A stretch of DNA of 64,000 bases. It comes from Oasisia sp. SBJ-2009. Taxonomy: Eukaryota; Annelida; Polychaeta; Sabellida; Siboglinidae. Below, one piece after another: positions 36,013 to 48,446 of the stretch (its first letter is position 1; every line of letters starts with the position of its first letter). The stretch is from assembly GCA_964017155.1 (NCBI GenBank), contig OZ024854.1, positions 11,943,892 through 12,007,891 of the forward strand, in the 5' to 3' direction. Position numbers and translations under genes: made by a program. The notes under the pieces were generated by a model. It had not been told where the DNA came from, made no database searches, and saw nothing but the letters and a program-made list of their open reading frames with translations.

Positions 36013-36609
36013 GTCGCCCATCCCTTCATGAAGCATGCGACACTGCGCAGTTGATTTATTTGATGATCCAGGTTGGTCTTCCCGATCTGCCCCGTGGAGG
36101 TTTACGTCCATATGATGGCATTTATCACCATTGCAGATGTTCTTTTGATGTGTGGGGGGGTCCCGCCAGCCCTCCCAACCCATGTGACCATTGCTAGAAA
36201 CGTTCTACTGTCCACAAGCAGATGACGATGCCCGTGTTCTGTGATGATCACACGGTTGCAGATATTCTGAGTCAGACACGTTGGTGGTGGACATCTATGG
36301 CATGTTTGGAGGGTTTTACTATGTGAAGGTTCTACCACGATGGATATGTTGTTACATCAGTTGTAGTGACCTGGACGATGCACTACCCAAAGAATGCCGA
36401 AGTAGCACGTTCTATGGGTATTTTCACTCATACAGCCCTTCTTATCAAGTAACATACCTTCCCGATTGAGTATCAAGTCAAGTGTGATATGGTTGCATTC
36501 AACATAAATATCAAGAAAATGTTCAGCGTATTCAAGTATATCATCATCTCAAATCGGGAGAGATGGTGGTGGCCATTACATGTATCCAGCATGCAAATAG
36601 TTTGCGGTA

Positions 36610-37906
36610 ATGTTTCAGGAGTTCGATGGAATCAATTGCTTGGGCTCATACTACGTTAGGAAAACTCAGTTGTTAGAGTCGGAAGACCCAGAACCCCATG
36701 CAACAGTAACTCAGGAACATCAAGGCCATTATTTGTTATGCCAATGTCTCACCAGTCTTCTTGACTTTGTGCGATCTGTAACAAATCCCTTCATTATGGA
36801 AGCCTCTGGAGTCAGATTGCATTACTTCTCTACCGAACATTTAATCAATGATGAGATAATGGATTTGTTCGAGAAAGGAGAGAAGATACAGACGGGAGAG
36901 CTGGTTTTTAAGACAAAGAAGCTTGCAGTAACAATACACAGATGTAACCTGCCGAAGAGTGATACTGTCGGTAATTGACACCAAACCTAATAGCGCATCC
37001 GACACCGCCATACCTAAACTGCTCGGATCTGCTGAGCGGGATATTGAGATTGCCGTAGAATAACTCTCGCATGCCCACCTCCTCACCATCCACCCGTTTG
37101 ATGCAGGCTTTATGAATGTCACACCAGACAAGATCAACCTCGTGGCTCAGTTGGAGGCATATCTCATCGATGTTGTTGGTGTTGGGATTAAATATATAAC
37201 GTAGTTCTGTAGAGTCTGACGATACACAATACAACTACTGGAGACCTATCTCACAATGGGCTACCCTGCTGTAATTTATGCCAAAGGTCCGGCAGTACCC
37301 CAACCTCTCATGCGTTGACTATTTCGGTCAAGTTATAAACAAAGTCCTGTCGGTCGGATAGCTGTATCTTCATCTTGCGAAACCCTCCAGGTTACTTGTG
37401 ATAGCTACATTGACGAGTCGTCTTGCTTGCAATATCGCCCCAGGAGAGCTCTATCCCGGATGAGTCCACAACGCAGATCGAGAAATGTTGGGTATCATCA
37501 GAGAAAAAAGAATCAGTTGCTGCAACGTATTCGGAAAATAGTGGTTGGTCAGTCTTTATGTAGTACCGGTTTGTTGAGTGTTATGGTAGTAAACCAAGAC
37601 TAAGTTCCAGCTTCCCTCCATAGTACAGAGTCGACAGAGCCAATAGTGATTCCAGAAGCTACACAATTATTGAAAGATGCGGATGAAAGGATCGTGCCTC
37701 ATGCCATCTGGGCAGTCCAACAACGCTGCGAACGTTTAGTCGTTATGTCAAATGACACATACACAGTAATGCGCAGTCATGCGATGCAATGCAATCCCAT
37801 TTTTTATCTGACTGAGTTTGATGAGAGAGAGAGCAGAGCTACGGGAAACGGTGATCGCGCCAGTGGAAGAGTACCTCTTACTGGGTTGGGCGGGTGCAAG
37901 ATCTAA
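36610..37906 (+). pseudogene. Decayed coding remnants inside the long-TIR element
   Basis: The frame 36610-36978 includes SLLDFVRSVTNPFIMEASG and KGEKIQTGELVFK. The frame 37646-37906 includes LLKDADERIVPHAIWAVQQR, and a later stretch reads IKLPPTSSVLYV. The order and wording ('.v.NPF..dsg', 'eeADtRi..Ha', 'LPPT...L') recall a large family of uncharacterised invertebrate proteins that occur in many copies, but similarity is weak and I cannot verify it. A minus-strand frame at 36908-37234 (HEVDLVWCDIHKACIKR) is also protein-like, so part may be inverted. No function is claimed. Confidence 0.3.
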
Positions 37907-38499
37907 GCCATAGGCAAAGATGTTTGATCAATTGCATTTCCAGGTCCACACCAGTGTCTCTGCTCCCAATGCCATAATCAAACTGCCCCCACATCGAGTG
38001 TTGTACGTAGACACATCACCATAGTATTACATTGTTTTTCAAGTGGTCATAGCCAGTGAAGGAAGGCGCCTAGAATGTTGACAGTGTGGTTGGGAAAGTG
38101 AGGCACCTCAAATTGTTGAAATGTCATAGCTCCCTATCTACTAATATGGTATCAATGTGCTAATGTGGTAATGTGTTATGATGTAGTGCCCATGCAGAAA
38201 TGTTGTGGTGATGTATGTCATTTATTGCCACAAATCACAAGTTCGAAACTGTCAAAATTGTTGTTAGCTAAATGTGGGATGGAATGTTTGGTGTACATGT
38301 ACGTGGTACATAGATATACAGTACATTACAGGTGCTTATTGTTATAAATTACTTGAAAGGTTACAACAATTTTGTTTGTCATAATATGTTAAAATAAACA
38401 GTGTGACTGACGTAAGATATTAATTGACCATCATTTTCAATACTTGGTTTTCTATATTAAAAAGAGGACACGATTTATGTATATATTTAGGTATATTTG

Positions 38500-39128
38500 A
38501 CCTTTGATCTTGGCGTAGAACTTAGTTATAACCTCAAAAATTTAATACTCTCATCTATTTGACTTTATCTCAGCAGAACTATGATGATATCAACTGAGAT
38601 AAGACCTCTAGCTCATGTATATGACAGATCTGTCCCTTTTCGTGACCATATATGGTTTAAAATGTTGATTTTAACCCATTAACTCGACCTTTGACCCATG
38701 TGATTAACATGAAAGCTCATGAAATAATAGGTATTTGATTGGGGATTATCACAACCATCAAGAGGGACATCAACATCCAGTTTCTAGCTCATTTCGATAG
38801 AGAGTTACGGCTTGTTGTGCTTCTGCAGTCAACAGTCGTCATGGATGAGAGGCCATGTTTATCATTCAATTTCGCGTCAAATCGTAACATGGATAGGTCA
38901 GGCATGTCAGGAATGTTAATTTTAAGCAAAATTGATACCAAGTTTGACTATCTAGCCGTTCTAGTTCCAAAGTTATAGATGAAAACCTGGTAAGCAGTAG
39001 CCATTTAGGATTTCACGCTCCAGTGACCTTATGCAAGAATTTCAAACAGCACCTCCTGAAGTGTTGAAAGACATGGTATGTAGAATACAAAATGTTACGG
39101 GCCTGTATGGCAGAGCCTGGACTAAGCC
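38500..39128 (-). repeat. Right arm of long inverted repeat
   Basis: Reverse complement of 35357-36012; outer end agcctggactaagccaggag. Confidence 0.75.
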
Positions 39129-39169
39129 AGGAGATGTACATGCAGATACAAATTGTCTGACTATTATAT

Positions 39170-39790
39170 ACACTTCTCACATATTTCTCACATATACATG
39201 CCTCCATGGTCTTGCACCTCCATATTTATCAGCACTTCTCTCTCCGTATTGCACGTCACACAGTCTACGCTCTTCTGATCAGTTACTTCTTAAACAGCCC
39301 ACTTCCCAAACTAAAATCAGCAAACGATCCTTCTCCGGTATAGCTCCAAGGGCAAGGAACCAACTACCCCTTACCCCAATGGACAAGTGTTAACCAGTTT
39401 CAGGTTGCACTCAAGACAGATTTTCACAGATTATTTTTTTGACAGTCAACACTCGAAATGACTTAGTTAGCTATTCATCCAGTTATTTTAGTTAATTTAT
39501 TATTTTAATTATTTCATATCTTTACTATTGTATTTATTGATCATATATTTATACTATTTTATTTATTTATTTATTATAAGAATGTTTTATAATACATTGT
39601 ATAGTTGTGTGCTGCTAATTTATGTTGGTATTTTAAGGGAACATGGTTGTGTTTATTAGCATATGCACATCTTATCAAAGTAGTATTGTATTGGCGTTTT
39701 ATTTATTTATTATTTTAACTCAAGAATCATCATTGTAAAGCGCCCCAGAACAATGTTTGGATGGGTCAACGTTTGCAATTTCAGAACATT
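39170..39790 (+). mobile_element. L2-like LINE 3' fragment
   Basis: The frame gives YTCLHGLAPPYLSALLSPY, SLRSSDQLLLKQPTSQTK and SFSGIAPRARNQLPL, the L2 C-terminal block, followed by an AT-rich 3' UTR and a 'gtaaagcgcccc' tail near 39735. Starts some 45 bp after the long-TIR element. Confidence 0.75.
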
Positions 39791-39914
39791 TAAGAGGTAC
39801 GTGACTGGAGTCCACCCCCCAGATCTCTCTCTGCTTATACACTACCTTCCATTTAGACCATTTCTACCAATACCATATTGGCGAAGTAACTTTTACACTT
39901 CTTAATATTTGCAG

Positions 39915-40009
39915 CCGTACGGTGAACCATTTTGACAACAAATGTTATCTGTGGGTCATGGCTACGCTTCTGTCCAACCTGGCTTCAAGGCGTCGTTTAG
40001 GGAAATGAG
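39915..40009 (+). pseudogene. Possible decayed LRR exon beyond the gene's current end
   Basis: Acceptor tttgcag| and donor AG|GTATGT. One frame gives VMATLLSNLASRR and the next frame SFREMR before the donor, together an LRR tail with a one-base slip; a TGA (40006-40008) blocks the first frame. 95 bp instead of 87. It suggests the repeat array once extended past the transposon at 35.4-39.1 kb. Confidence 0.33.
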
Positions 40010-40123
40010 GTATGTTTACAATGATGATGCGTAGTCCTACCATACAAATGACAGATGTGTATCGACAGAACGAATCCAATATTGATAAGAAAATTGCTGA
40101 ATGGTATATATATTGTGTATAAC

Positions 40124-40128
40124 ACACA

Positions 40129-40163
<35 letters not shown>

Positions 40164-40165
40164 GC
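40124..40165 (+). repeat. (CACG)n microsatellite
   Basis: About ten copies of cacg/acgc. Confidence 0.95.
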
Positions 40166-40230
40166 GCACACTTCTGTGTACGATCTATTGAGTCATTGGG
40201 TTGGTTCGTAGATTTCGATTTACTTCAAAT

Positions 40231-40232
<2 letters not shown>

Positions 40233-40290
<58 letters not shown>
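40233..40290 (+). repeat. (TA)n microsatellite
   Basis: Pure TA, about 58 bp. Confidence 0.96.
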
Positions 40291-40296
<6 letters not shown>

Positions 40297-42870
40297 ATTC
40301 CATTGACGTGTTATATGCGATTGCACTGACACACTAGCACAATCATCCAATCAGTCCCGCACGAAGTTATCAGGAACAGAGTAAGTTTGCCCTTACCAAA
40401 GAACATAGGCATACACTCATGTCACTTTCAGAAACAAAAAGCAAGTGAATGTTAACAATGTCGACATTTTATTGGATGTTGAGAATGTGGTCACTACATG
40501 CTATGTCACCATGTGTGCACCAGCATGTATGCCACTCGCAATAACATTATTAGGATGTCACGGTGAATGGATTGTAAACCTTGGTGCCCTCTGTTTTGTG
40601 GATGTCACCGCTGAGTCAAGGCTGTCATATTCCGCAATGACTGGCTTACCTGTGAATTGGTTCCAACCATAAGCTACTTCACCATATTCTTATCAGAAGG
40701 CCACGTGATGGTGTTCAGCAAATGACCATCATGGGACACGACTGTAATGTCAGAAGTGAGGAACTCTCAATTTCGCTGGAATTGTACAACGAGAACAGGA
40801 AACTCTGCAAGAGATGAACATAACGGAATACATTTAGATAGTGCATCTGTGGTGTTTGTTAAAGTAGAATCCGTGACGCAATGTCTTAGTTTGCCTTCAG
40901 AAGACTCGTGGGACACTGCCCAGTCAGCAAATCTGTGAACTTACTTCCACACGGTCCTCCTTGCCATGAACAGTCACAGCGCATTGTTAGTATCACTGTA
41001 TTTCACTAACAGTTGAATGGTCCTACTTTTCCCATTGGCATGGAAACCCACTGTTATATTGTACATGAGGATTTCAAGCAAAACGGTACCTTGAATGCTG
41101 TTCGCAGTCAACAAATACCGTAAATAGGAAAAAGGCAATTTCCATGAGCACATGAATAACCAGGAGAATGCACCTATGACGGTTCTTATGCATTACCATT
41201 ACATACTATAGTATGTATAACATAACTGAAAAGTCTTCATTGTTTGTAGGCGATCGTGCTTGCAAAAGAGCTGACTAGGCCAACCCTGGCTTTCACTGGC
41301 ATCGTGTGGAGATGCTCATTCCAACACGTAAACGTCAAGTGACTCGATCCAAAATGTGACTGGTGTGATAGCAAGTTTTCTTGTGGAGATTCCTACTTAT
41401 GACATGGATACATGCACGCACGCAAGCACGCATGCAGGCACATGCACCACTGAAACACTTTTATGTATATTACCTGACAAAATTATTTAATAGGTAAAAA
41501 CTGTATGCGTATAATACTTTGTTAATGAAATGCTTCTTTAACGTATAAACACTGTTATATATTGGCTTACAGACAACGTTTCTCATATCATATGCCTACT
41601 CACTGTTCTTGTTGTTGAAAGGTATGTTGCCTTAACGCATATACACTGAATACGTTACAATACAGACATTAGTTTAGTTGTCATATGACAGGCATATTCA
41701 CTGTGTCCGTAGTGTAGTATGTGTGTGGTTCAGACCTATGTTGTTGTTGTGTAACCTTAACGCTGACGTGTTGACTGTGTTGTTTATTGTTTATTAGGTG
41801 AGCCTGTTAAGAGGTAACTAGCGATAACAGACAGTATTGAACTATTCATTAGGTAACTAGTTGTTTTGGGAGGGGAGTGGGTTAGAACAAGAGGGAACCG
41901 GCGTGGCAGGGGTGTGTCAGGAAACATGAGAGGAGAGAGATGGGGGGGGGGGGTGATAGAGGCTACTGATGTCAGGAAATTATGTCCTATGAAACGACAA
42001 TGGCAGTTGCTTTAACAAATACCATTTATTGTCGTTACTGTGATGGTATTTTCAACGCACGAATACCAACCATAAGTAGCACATGTCATGTGATTGCAAA
42101 CGGCACGTGATCACAAACCTCACACGTGTGTACTGTTTTATTTGTGGGAGGCTATGCTTTGTTATATTCTAGTAATTGTATTGATCATTACGTTAGCTCA
42201 GTTAGTTGATAAATACGTTAGCTCGTTACATATCACTGTATAGTATAGTATCATGCTCGTGTGGTATCAACTGATTAATGTATATGTTTCATTGACCTGT
42301 TTCTGTGTACGTTTCATAAGCGCATGTTTCTTTGATACCCTATGCAGGATTAAATACACATTTTGTTGTCTTTTCCTTCGATATATCCTAAGCCTAGGGC
42401 CTACCAATACTTCAGTACAGTATTCACGACACACATTTTAAAATTATAAATGTGAAGAAAAAATTAAAAACCGCTCAAACGACGTTCCATACAACAATAG
42501 TAATCATGTAAGATAAAATGCATGCACCATTAATGGAAATTCACTTTACTTTCACTTGAGCATAGAGCTAGTACTGTTGTTTGATTTGGACAACAATATC
42601 AACATTCAACCACAACGTTGAATCAACGCTGCACCACATATTTGAACGTATACATTTTTAAATGTACGAAAACTATAAGTCAGAAGATTCGTACCTGTGG
42701 AAAATATCACGTTATTCTAATAGTTACGTAACGTTTGTGACGTTTTATTCACCCCAAATCGCACCAACCAATGTGAAGCGTGACATGTATGCACCGTACA
42801 TAACTGTACATTATGTAACTGTTTCAGTTTTTTCAATATAATAATATATTATGTTAGCAAACAGACTTAT
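40291..42870. other. Intergenic, no supported gene
   Basis: No coding frame with recognisable content. A G-run at 41942-41952 and a cacgcacgcaagcacgc stretch near 41415 are the only simple features. Confidence 0.5.
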
Positions 42871-42874
42871 CTTT

Positions 42875-43284
42875 TGGCAAATATGTAACCTTTGTGTATG
42901 CTCACTGTATTGTTATACTTGATATTAACTCACAGGCTTGTCGTTGACTGAAATTTGCATAACAATGGTATGTGTACACTTAGTGTGTGATATCAGTCAA
43001 CATGGTAGGTTGATGCGAGCATGTAACCACAGCGTATATTCTTGTATTTTATATCACACTCCTTGTTAAACAATTACTATCATGTAATTTCACAAATATG
43101 TAAGCAGAATATATATCAATGTATTTTATTTTAATTACATGCTTCTTGTCATCTGTCCATTATACCTTTGTAGTTTTTCACTATATATTATTTTCAAAGA
43201 AACTTATACTGTGGAAAATGTGTAATCTTAGCATATAGAGTATATATATATATATCCATATATATATACATATACATATGTATA

Positions 43285-43340
<56 letters not shown>

Positions 43341-43370
43341 TATATATATATATATATATATATACATATG

Positions 43371-43448
<78 letters not shown>

Positions 43449-43463
43449 TATGGATATATATAT

Positions 43464-43553
<90 letters not shown>

Positions 43554-43835
43554 TCATGGTATTGTTATAACTCACAGGCTTGTCATCAACTGAAATTTGC
43601 ATTACAATGCAATGTGCACATTCAGTGTGTGATATCAAGGCGATGGGTTGACGAACATGTAACCGCAGAGTATATCCTTGTATTTTATGCCGTATATACA
43701 CAACTTGTTAAATAATTACTATCCTTATAATTTCACCAATATGTAAGCACAATAAATATCACTGTATTTCACTTCAATTACTTGTTTCTTGTCAACTGTC
43801 CATTATTTACACAACTGTTGTAGTTTTGCATTGTA
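42875..43835 (+). repeat. Tandem duplication of about 290 bp around a (TA)n array
   Basis: 42899-43185 and 43551-43835 align along their whole length (tgctca.tgtattgttata...ctcacaggcttgtc; gaaatttgcat.acaatg; agtgtgtgatatca; aattactatc.t.taatttcac.aatatgtaagca). Between them lies 43238-43551, an uneven TA array. Confidence 0.85.
43238..43551 (+). repeat. Long (TA)n microsatellite
   Basis: About 310 bp of TA with scattered tgta, tgga and taata interruptions. Confidence 0.97.
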
Positions 43836-43959
43836 GTCAGTGCAAATCTACATTTAAAAATAAGACCTGACTTTGACAAATGTGTAACCACAATTCCTTT
43901 ATTTTGTTTCACTATGACTTGCGTGCTTGTTATGTTAACCATGTTGTTAAATTTCTTAT

Positions 43960-45240
43960 TGAATTTCTTTGTGAGATTGATAATTTTCTAATAGCTTGTC
44001 TTCACTGCTTCTTTGCTCATTTAATCCATGTCCTCTAGTCCTTGTCTCTTCCTTAACCGAAAAAATATTGTTATACTCATTCAATATATTAAACACTTGT
44101 ATCCAATCTCCACTCAACCTCTTGGTTTCTGATATTGTTAAACCACATTATTTTTGAAGCATTTCATAACTAATATGTCTGCGTTTTGGTATAATTGTGT
44201 ACTCTTTAATTCTTGCATATCAATGTCTTTGCGATATGGCCTCCATGCTTGTATACAATACTCTAAATGAGGTATAACTATTGTTTTGTACAGTTGTATT
44301 ATTGGTTATGTTTCTTTCTACACTTTACTTCTCCTAATTCATCCAATAAATTGGTTTCCCTTCGCTGCCGCAATTCCATACTGCTCTCATGCCTTCATAT
44401 CAGCATTAATAATTAACACGTTTGCTTTACGATAGTATTTAGCTCAGTAACACCCATTGCATAGTGTGCATATTTATTCCAGTGTCCTATATGGAGGTAT
44501 TTACACTTCCCAAAATTAAACACCATTTACCACTTCTCAGACCATTCGGTCAACTTATTAAAGTCATCTTATAAATGCTGTCTATTTGCATCACTTTTCA
44601 TTTTTCTAAACACTTGTCTCGTCTGCAATCTTTAACATCTTGCTTGTTATATCATCTTACAAGTCACTGATATATAACAACAATAAAATAGGTCCTAACA
44701 CTGATCCATCTCTGCGGTACTCCACTCAAAACCGATTTGCAGTTTAAAACGTCCCCATCAACTCTTTGTCTTCTATCAATAAACCATATTTCTATCTAGT
44801 TAATCATACCATTTCCTATTCCACGGGCCTTTAGTTTAAGTAGTAACCTTTGATGTGGCACTTTGTCAGGCTTTTTAAAAATATAAGTAGGTACATTATA
44901 TCTACTGGTGATCCCTCATCTACCCACTTTGTGACACATTCCAAAAAACATAGCTTATTTTTTAAGCATGACATCGCTTTTAGAAACCCATGTTGAGCTG
45001 GGTTTATCAAGTTACTTTTAACGAGATAATCAACCAAATAATCTTTAATTAGTCTTTCTAATAGTTTGCAAATCAACGATGTTAAACTCACTGGCTTACA
45101 GTTCACTGATTTGATTCTCGAATGTTTTTTTAAATAATGATATGATGTTTGCTTCTTTCCATTCTAACGGAACTATTCCCTCCTCTAATGACAAATTGAA
45201 CACTGTTGCCAGCGGTAGGCTAATTGGTTCTACAATGTCC
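43960..45240 (-). mobile_element. CR1-like LINE remnant, same family as the copy at 58.1 kb
   Basis: Minus-strand frames repeat blocks of the 58145-60844 protein: VSLTSLICKLLERLIKDYLV, NPAQHGFLKAMSCLKNKLCF, VTKWVDEGSPVDIMYL (44831-45106), then decayed palm and thumb towards 43960 (vestiges of 'YTIVRPHLEY' and of the RRATK block). Full of stops. Confidence 0.85.
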
Positions 45241-46089
45241 AATAGTATGGTAAAACGAAAACACGATATTCAATGATAAAATATCTCAGCCAAATAGGCC
45301 TAGAAATAGTTCCTGACGGCTGATCACTGCAATTAAATCATTCCGCCTCAGTATACCAGCTATATTACCAACATTGGCCTAATCCGCTAGAGGTCGCCAC
45401 TTACATTATTACATCACATAGGATCATTGTATGCGCACATTGTCACATAAACCCTCTTATGCAAAGCAATAATGCGGGACCAATGTTGATTGAAACAGGC
45501 GACGTACCAGCCGGATCCGCGGCAGCGACGCCTGGCACATTTGACCCGAACAGATCCCGTATGTCTGTCATGTCCCACCGTAATTCGTGAGGTGCACCCT
45601 GTTGCACATGTTCGTTGGCTATGCTATGCCACACGTGTGGCAGCAGCCATAGCAGTGTGGATCACCGGATCTACCGATGTTAGTTCCCTCGTCTGTGCTG
45701 GGCGACCCCTGCCCGCCTCGGTTGAATGCCTCATTGAAGACATGCTAAAACAATACACAAACAGCGTATTATACACGTAAAACAGCAGAAAACTACGGGC
45801 ACGGTGAACCTCCCCTGACATCTTCATTGATAATACTATCTGATGAACGTGCGTGATATTAGACCACAATGATGAACAGAACGCCAAAGTTTCATAAGCT
45901 CAATCCAATGATATCACATCATGAACCCGCTCATACCCCATATGTGTACAGATGATATTAATATAAGGTATCTTATTCCAGATATCCCAAATACACACAT
46001 ATACCATAGAGTGAATATAAAACAGCTATGAACCCAAGAAAATGGATTGTTTATATGAAACCTTAGCCACAATACGTGACTGTCAGTAT
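45241..46089. other. Intergenic; CpG-richer patch at 45480-45760
   Basis: The patch gives protein-like frames (TGDVPAGSAAATPGT; QRRLAHLTRTDPVCLSCP) that remind me of the linker of Tc1/mariner-type transposases, but the frames disagree and I do not call it. Confidence 0.3.
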
Positions 46090-46275
46090 ATGATAATTGG
46101 CGTATATGGGGATACGCCAATGGTACGGGCATTTAACAAGATCTACATGGCTTGCCAATACAATCCTGCAGGGCACAGTGCAAGGAGGGAGAAGAAGAGG
46201 CAGACAGAAAAAGAGATGGGAGGACAACATCCCGGAATGGACTGGCATGACGCTGGGCGCCGCCATGAGTTTGGC
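46090..46275 (+). mobile_element. 3' fragment of a non-LTR endonuclease/reverse-transcriptase element
   Basis: The frame has YGHLTRSTWLANTILQGTV then RRRGRQKKRWEDNIPEWTG. This is the widespread C-terminal 'fGHv.R...l..tiLqG.veG.R.rGRqrkRWeDnI..WtG' block. 5'-truncated. Confidence 0.8.
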
Positions 46276-46577
46276 TGTAATGTTAGTCATGCACTGTTAC
46301 ATGCACAATTAGTCATCATTGTGCAGAAATGATGATTTGCATTTAATTACGACATGAATAAGGAACACAAACAAAGTGGTTCTTAGTTACAAGTGTTACA
46401 TAATGTATATATGTTATGTTTCCTATTGTAATGAACATCGTAAAGCAATTAATAAATACAATTACACAAATCTTATAATCTGCAGTGTATTTGTCATAAT
46501 AATCGAGATACTTATTTTCTGCGAAATATATTCTATTTTACGGTGCACGTCATGTTTGTCGTGTTACCCAAACATAC

Positions 46578-47007
<430 letters not shown>

Positions 47008-47409
47008 TGTGTTTGGATGTTGTGTGATTGTAAAAGAAAAACACCTGTGCGTATGTGTGTTTGTGTCACTAGATTACGGTTATATTACCAACACAGGATC
47101 AGTCAAACGGGAACTTCAGTCCTTGTTAAGATGTATGAAATGATAATCTGCAATTTTGAAGAAAACAAAACAAATAATAGGAAGCGTCCGAAAAGTTGCA
47201 TTGATAAGCGATATAAATACCGACTGACGCACTACATTGAATGGCGTACTGGCGGTTGGCAAGGGTTGAGCTATTTTAAAAATGTACAATCAGTTCGATT
47301 GTTTTTGCTCCTCGCGTTTCAGACTAATTTCACGAAAAAGCAAACCTACGAAGTATCCCCTGTGACATGCTAACTCGTTTGTGCAAATGTGTGGCTTCGT
47401 TTTTATTAA

Positions 47410-48442
47410 CCCATTAGACCCCAGCCGTTTAAATTGACTTGTGCTCCTGTTCCCCAAGCTGCAGTCACTGATTTCACCAATTCGGGGTGCTTGCACATTT
47501 TAAGCTGTATCTTCAAAACTACTGATTTTCTATAATTGCAAGTTGTGTTTATTTTGATGTTCATTTAATTATCTTTAAAATGGTGTAATTATGGTGTATG
47601 TTGGTAAAAAATATATTGTAATATGAAGGTGACAAACATAGAACATTACTATTCTGGACAACAATATATTAGAATATCACGTTTTATTCACATAAAATGT
47701 ATTATAATTGTTCTATTTACACATGCTCTGCCTTGTTTAGACATAGTACTATATAAATCAGTTCATTTTGTCTGAATATGGACAGGAAACACAGCTTTGC
47801 AAGACTTCTATCTTGGTTGTCATCATCCTATATGTGACGTCTGTGTCATGCCATTGTGTATGTTGACATCGTGGATCACTGGCATTTTGAAACCTGAAAC
47901 AACGAAATGTCAACCATTAGGAAAATTGACAATGTTACCTAATGATTTGTTATAATAAAACAGCTAATTGTCATATATCACGACATAATCAACAGTTTCG
48001 GTGCTAAAAACGCGACTGGTGGTCACCCAACTTGGACAACGAAACATAAACAAAGCTCCGATCATTCATTTTATCGCTCATTCAGTCGTATTTCGAACGT
48101 AATGTAAACTTACCTTCAGTTCAATGCCAGAAATGTCCAAATCCAACGATATATAAGCACAAACTTAATCAGTAGTAAACAGCTACGATGTCCAAGACGC
48201 CGCCATTTTTGGAGGTCCACAGATGATGAACTTCAATCACGAAAAACTTGAATTTTTTCAATGCGAACCCATGTCAAAATTACCCAGGATTCATAGCTAA
48301 GATATCAAGGAATCAGTGGGAATTAGTCTCATAAGTATCCGCAAGATGGGGCCATCGCTAGAGGCTTTTTCCGTGTCGGACGCTTTCGGGCGCTCTGGGG
48401 AGGAGCGACCCGGACGCTTTCGGACGCGTGGGGTCTAATGGG
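47410..48442. mobile_element. piggyBac-type non-autonomous DNA element
   Basis: It begins CCCATTAGACCCCA (47410-47423) and ends with the exact reverse complement TGGGGTCTAATGGG (48429-48442). It is flanked on both sides by TTAA (47406-47409, 48443-48446), the invariant piggyBac target site. Length 1033 bp, no transposase frame. Near the right end a 'cggacgctttcgg' phrase is repeated at about 48377 and 48411, a possible subterminal binding site. The perfect ends suggest it is fairly young. Confidence 0.88.
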
Positions 48443-48446
48443 TTAA

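Larger units (their letters stand above)
35357..39128. mobile_element. Old 3.8-kb element with inverted repeats of about 600 bp
   Basis: The arms at about 35357-36012 and 38500-39128 are reverse complements with roughly 75-80% identity by eye. Matched landmarks include gcYtagtccaggc (outer ends), tgtattctacatac.atg, ggaggtgct.tttga, agtcactggagcg, cgaaatgagctaga, atgtccctc.tgatggtt, ccccaatcaaata and tacatgagctagaggt. Both arms align over most of their length. The interior holds decayed coding-like frames. Superfamily unknown; target-site duplications not recognised. Confidence 0.75.

Noticed and set aside
36908..37234. Minus-strand frame with HEVDLVWCDIHKACIKR as a real gene
   Set aside because: It lies inside a decayed long-TIR element, overlaps a plus-strand frame of the same quality, and has no supporting splice or start signals.
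39775..39806. A 12-bp micro-exon (cag|AACATTTAAGAG|GTACGT) continuing the NLR frame
   Set aside because: Phase fits but such a short match is expected by chance.
43228..43715. Frames of about 150 codons made of alternating I and Y
   Set aside because: Translation of a (TA)n microsatellite. The same applies to similar frames at 23.7, 46.6, 46.9 and 57.2 kb, and to the V-C frames at 62.4 kb from (GT)n.
45480..45760. Possible Tc1/mariner-type transposase fragment
   Set aside because: The suggestive words fall in different frames and no D-D-E/D motif or terminal repeats are visible.
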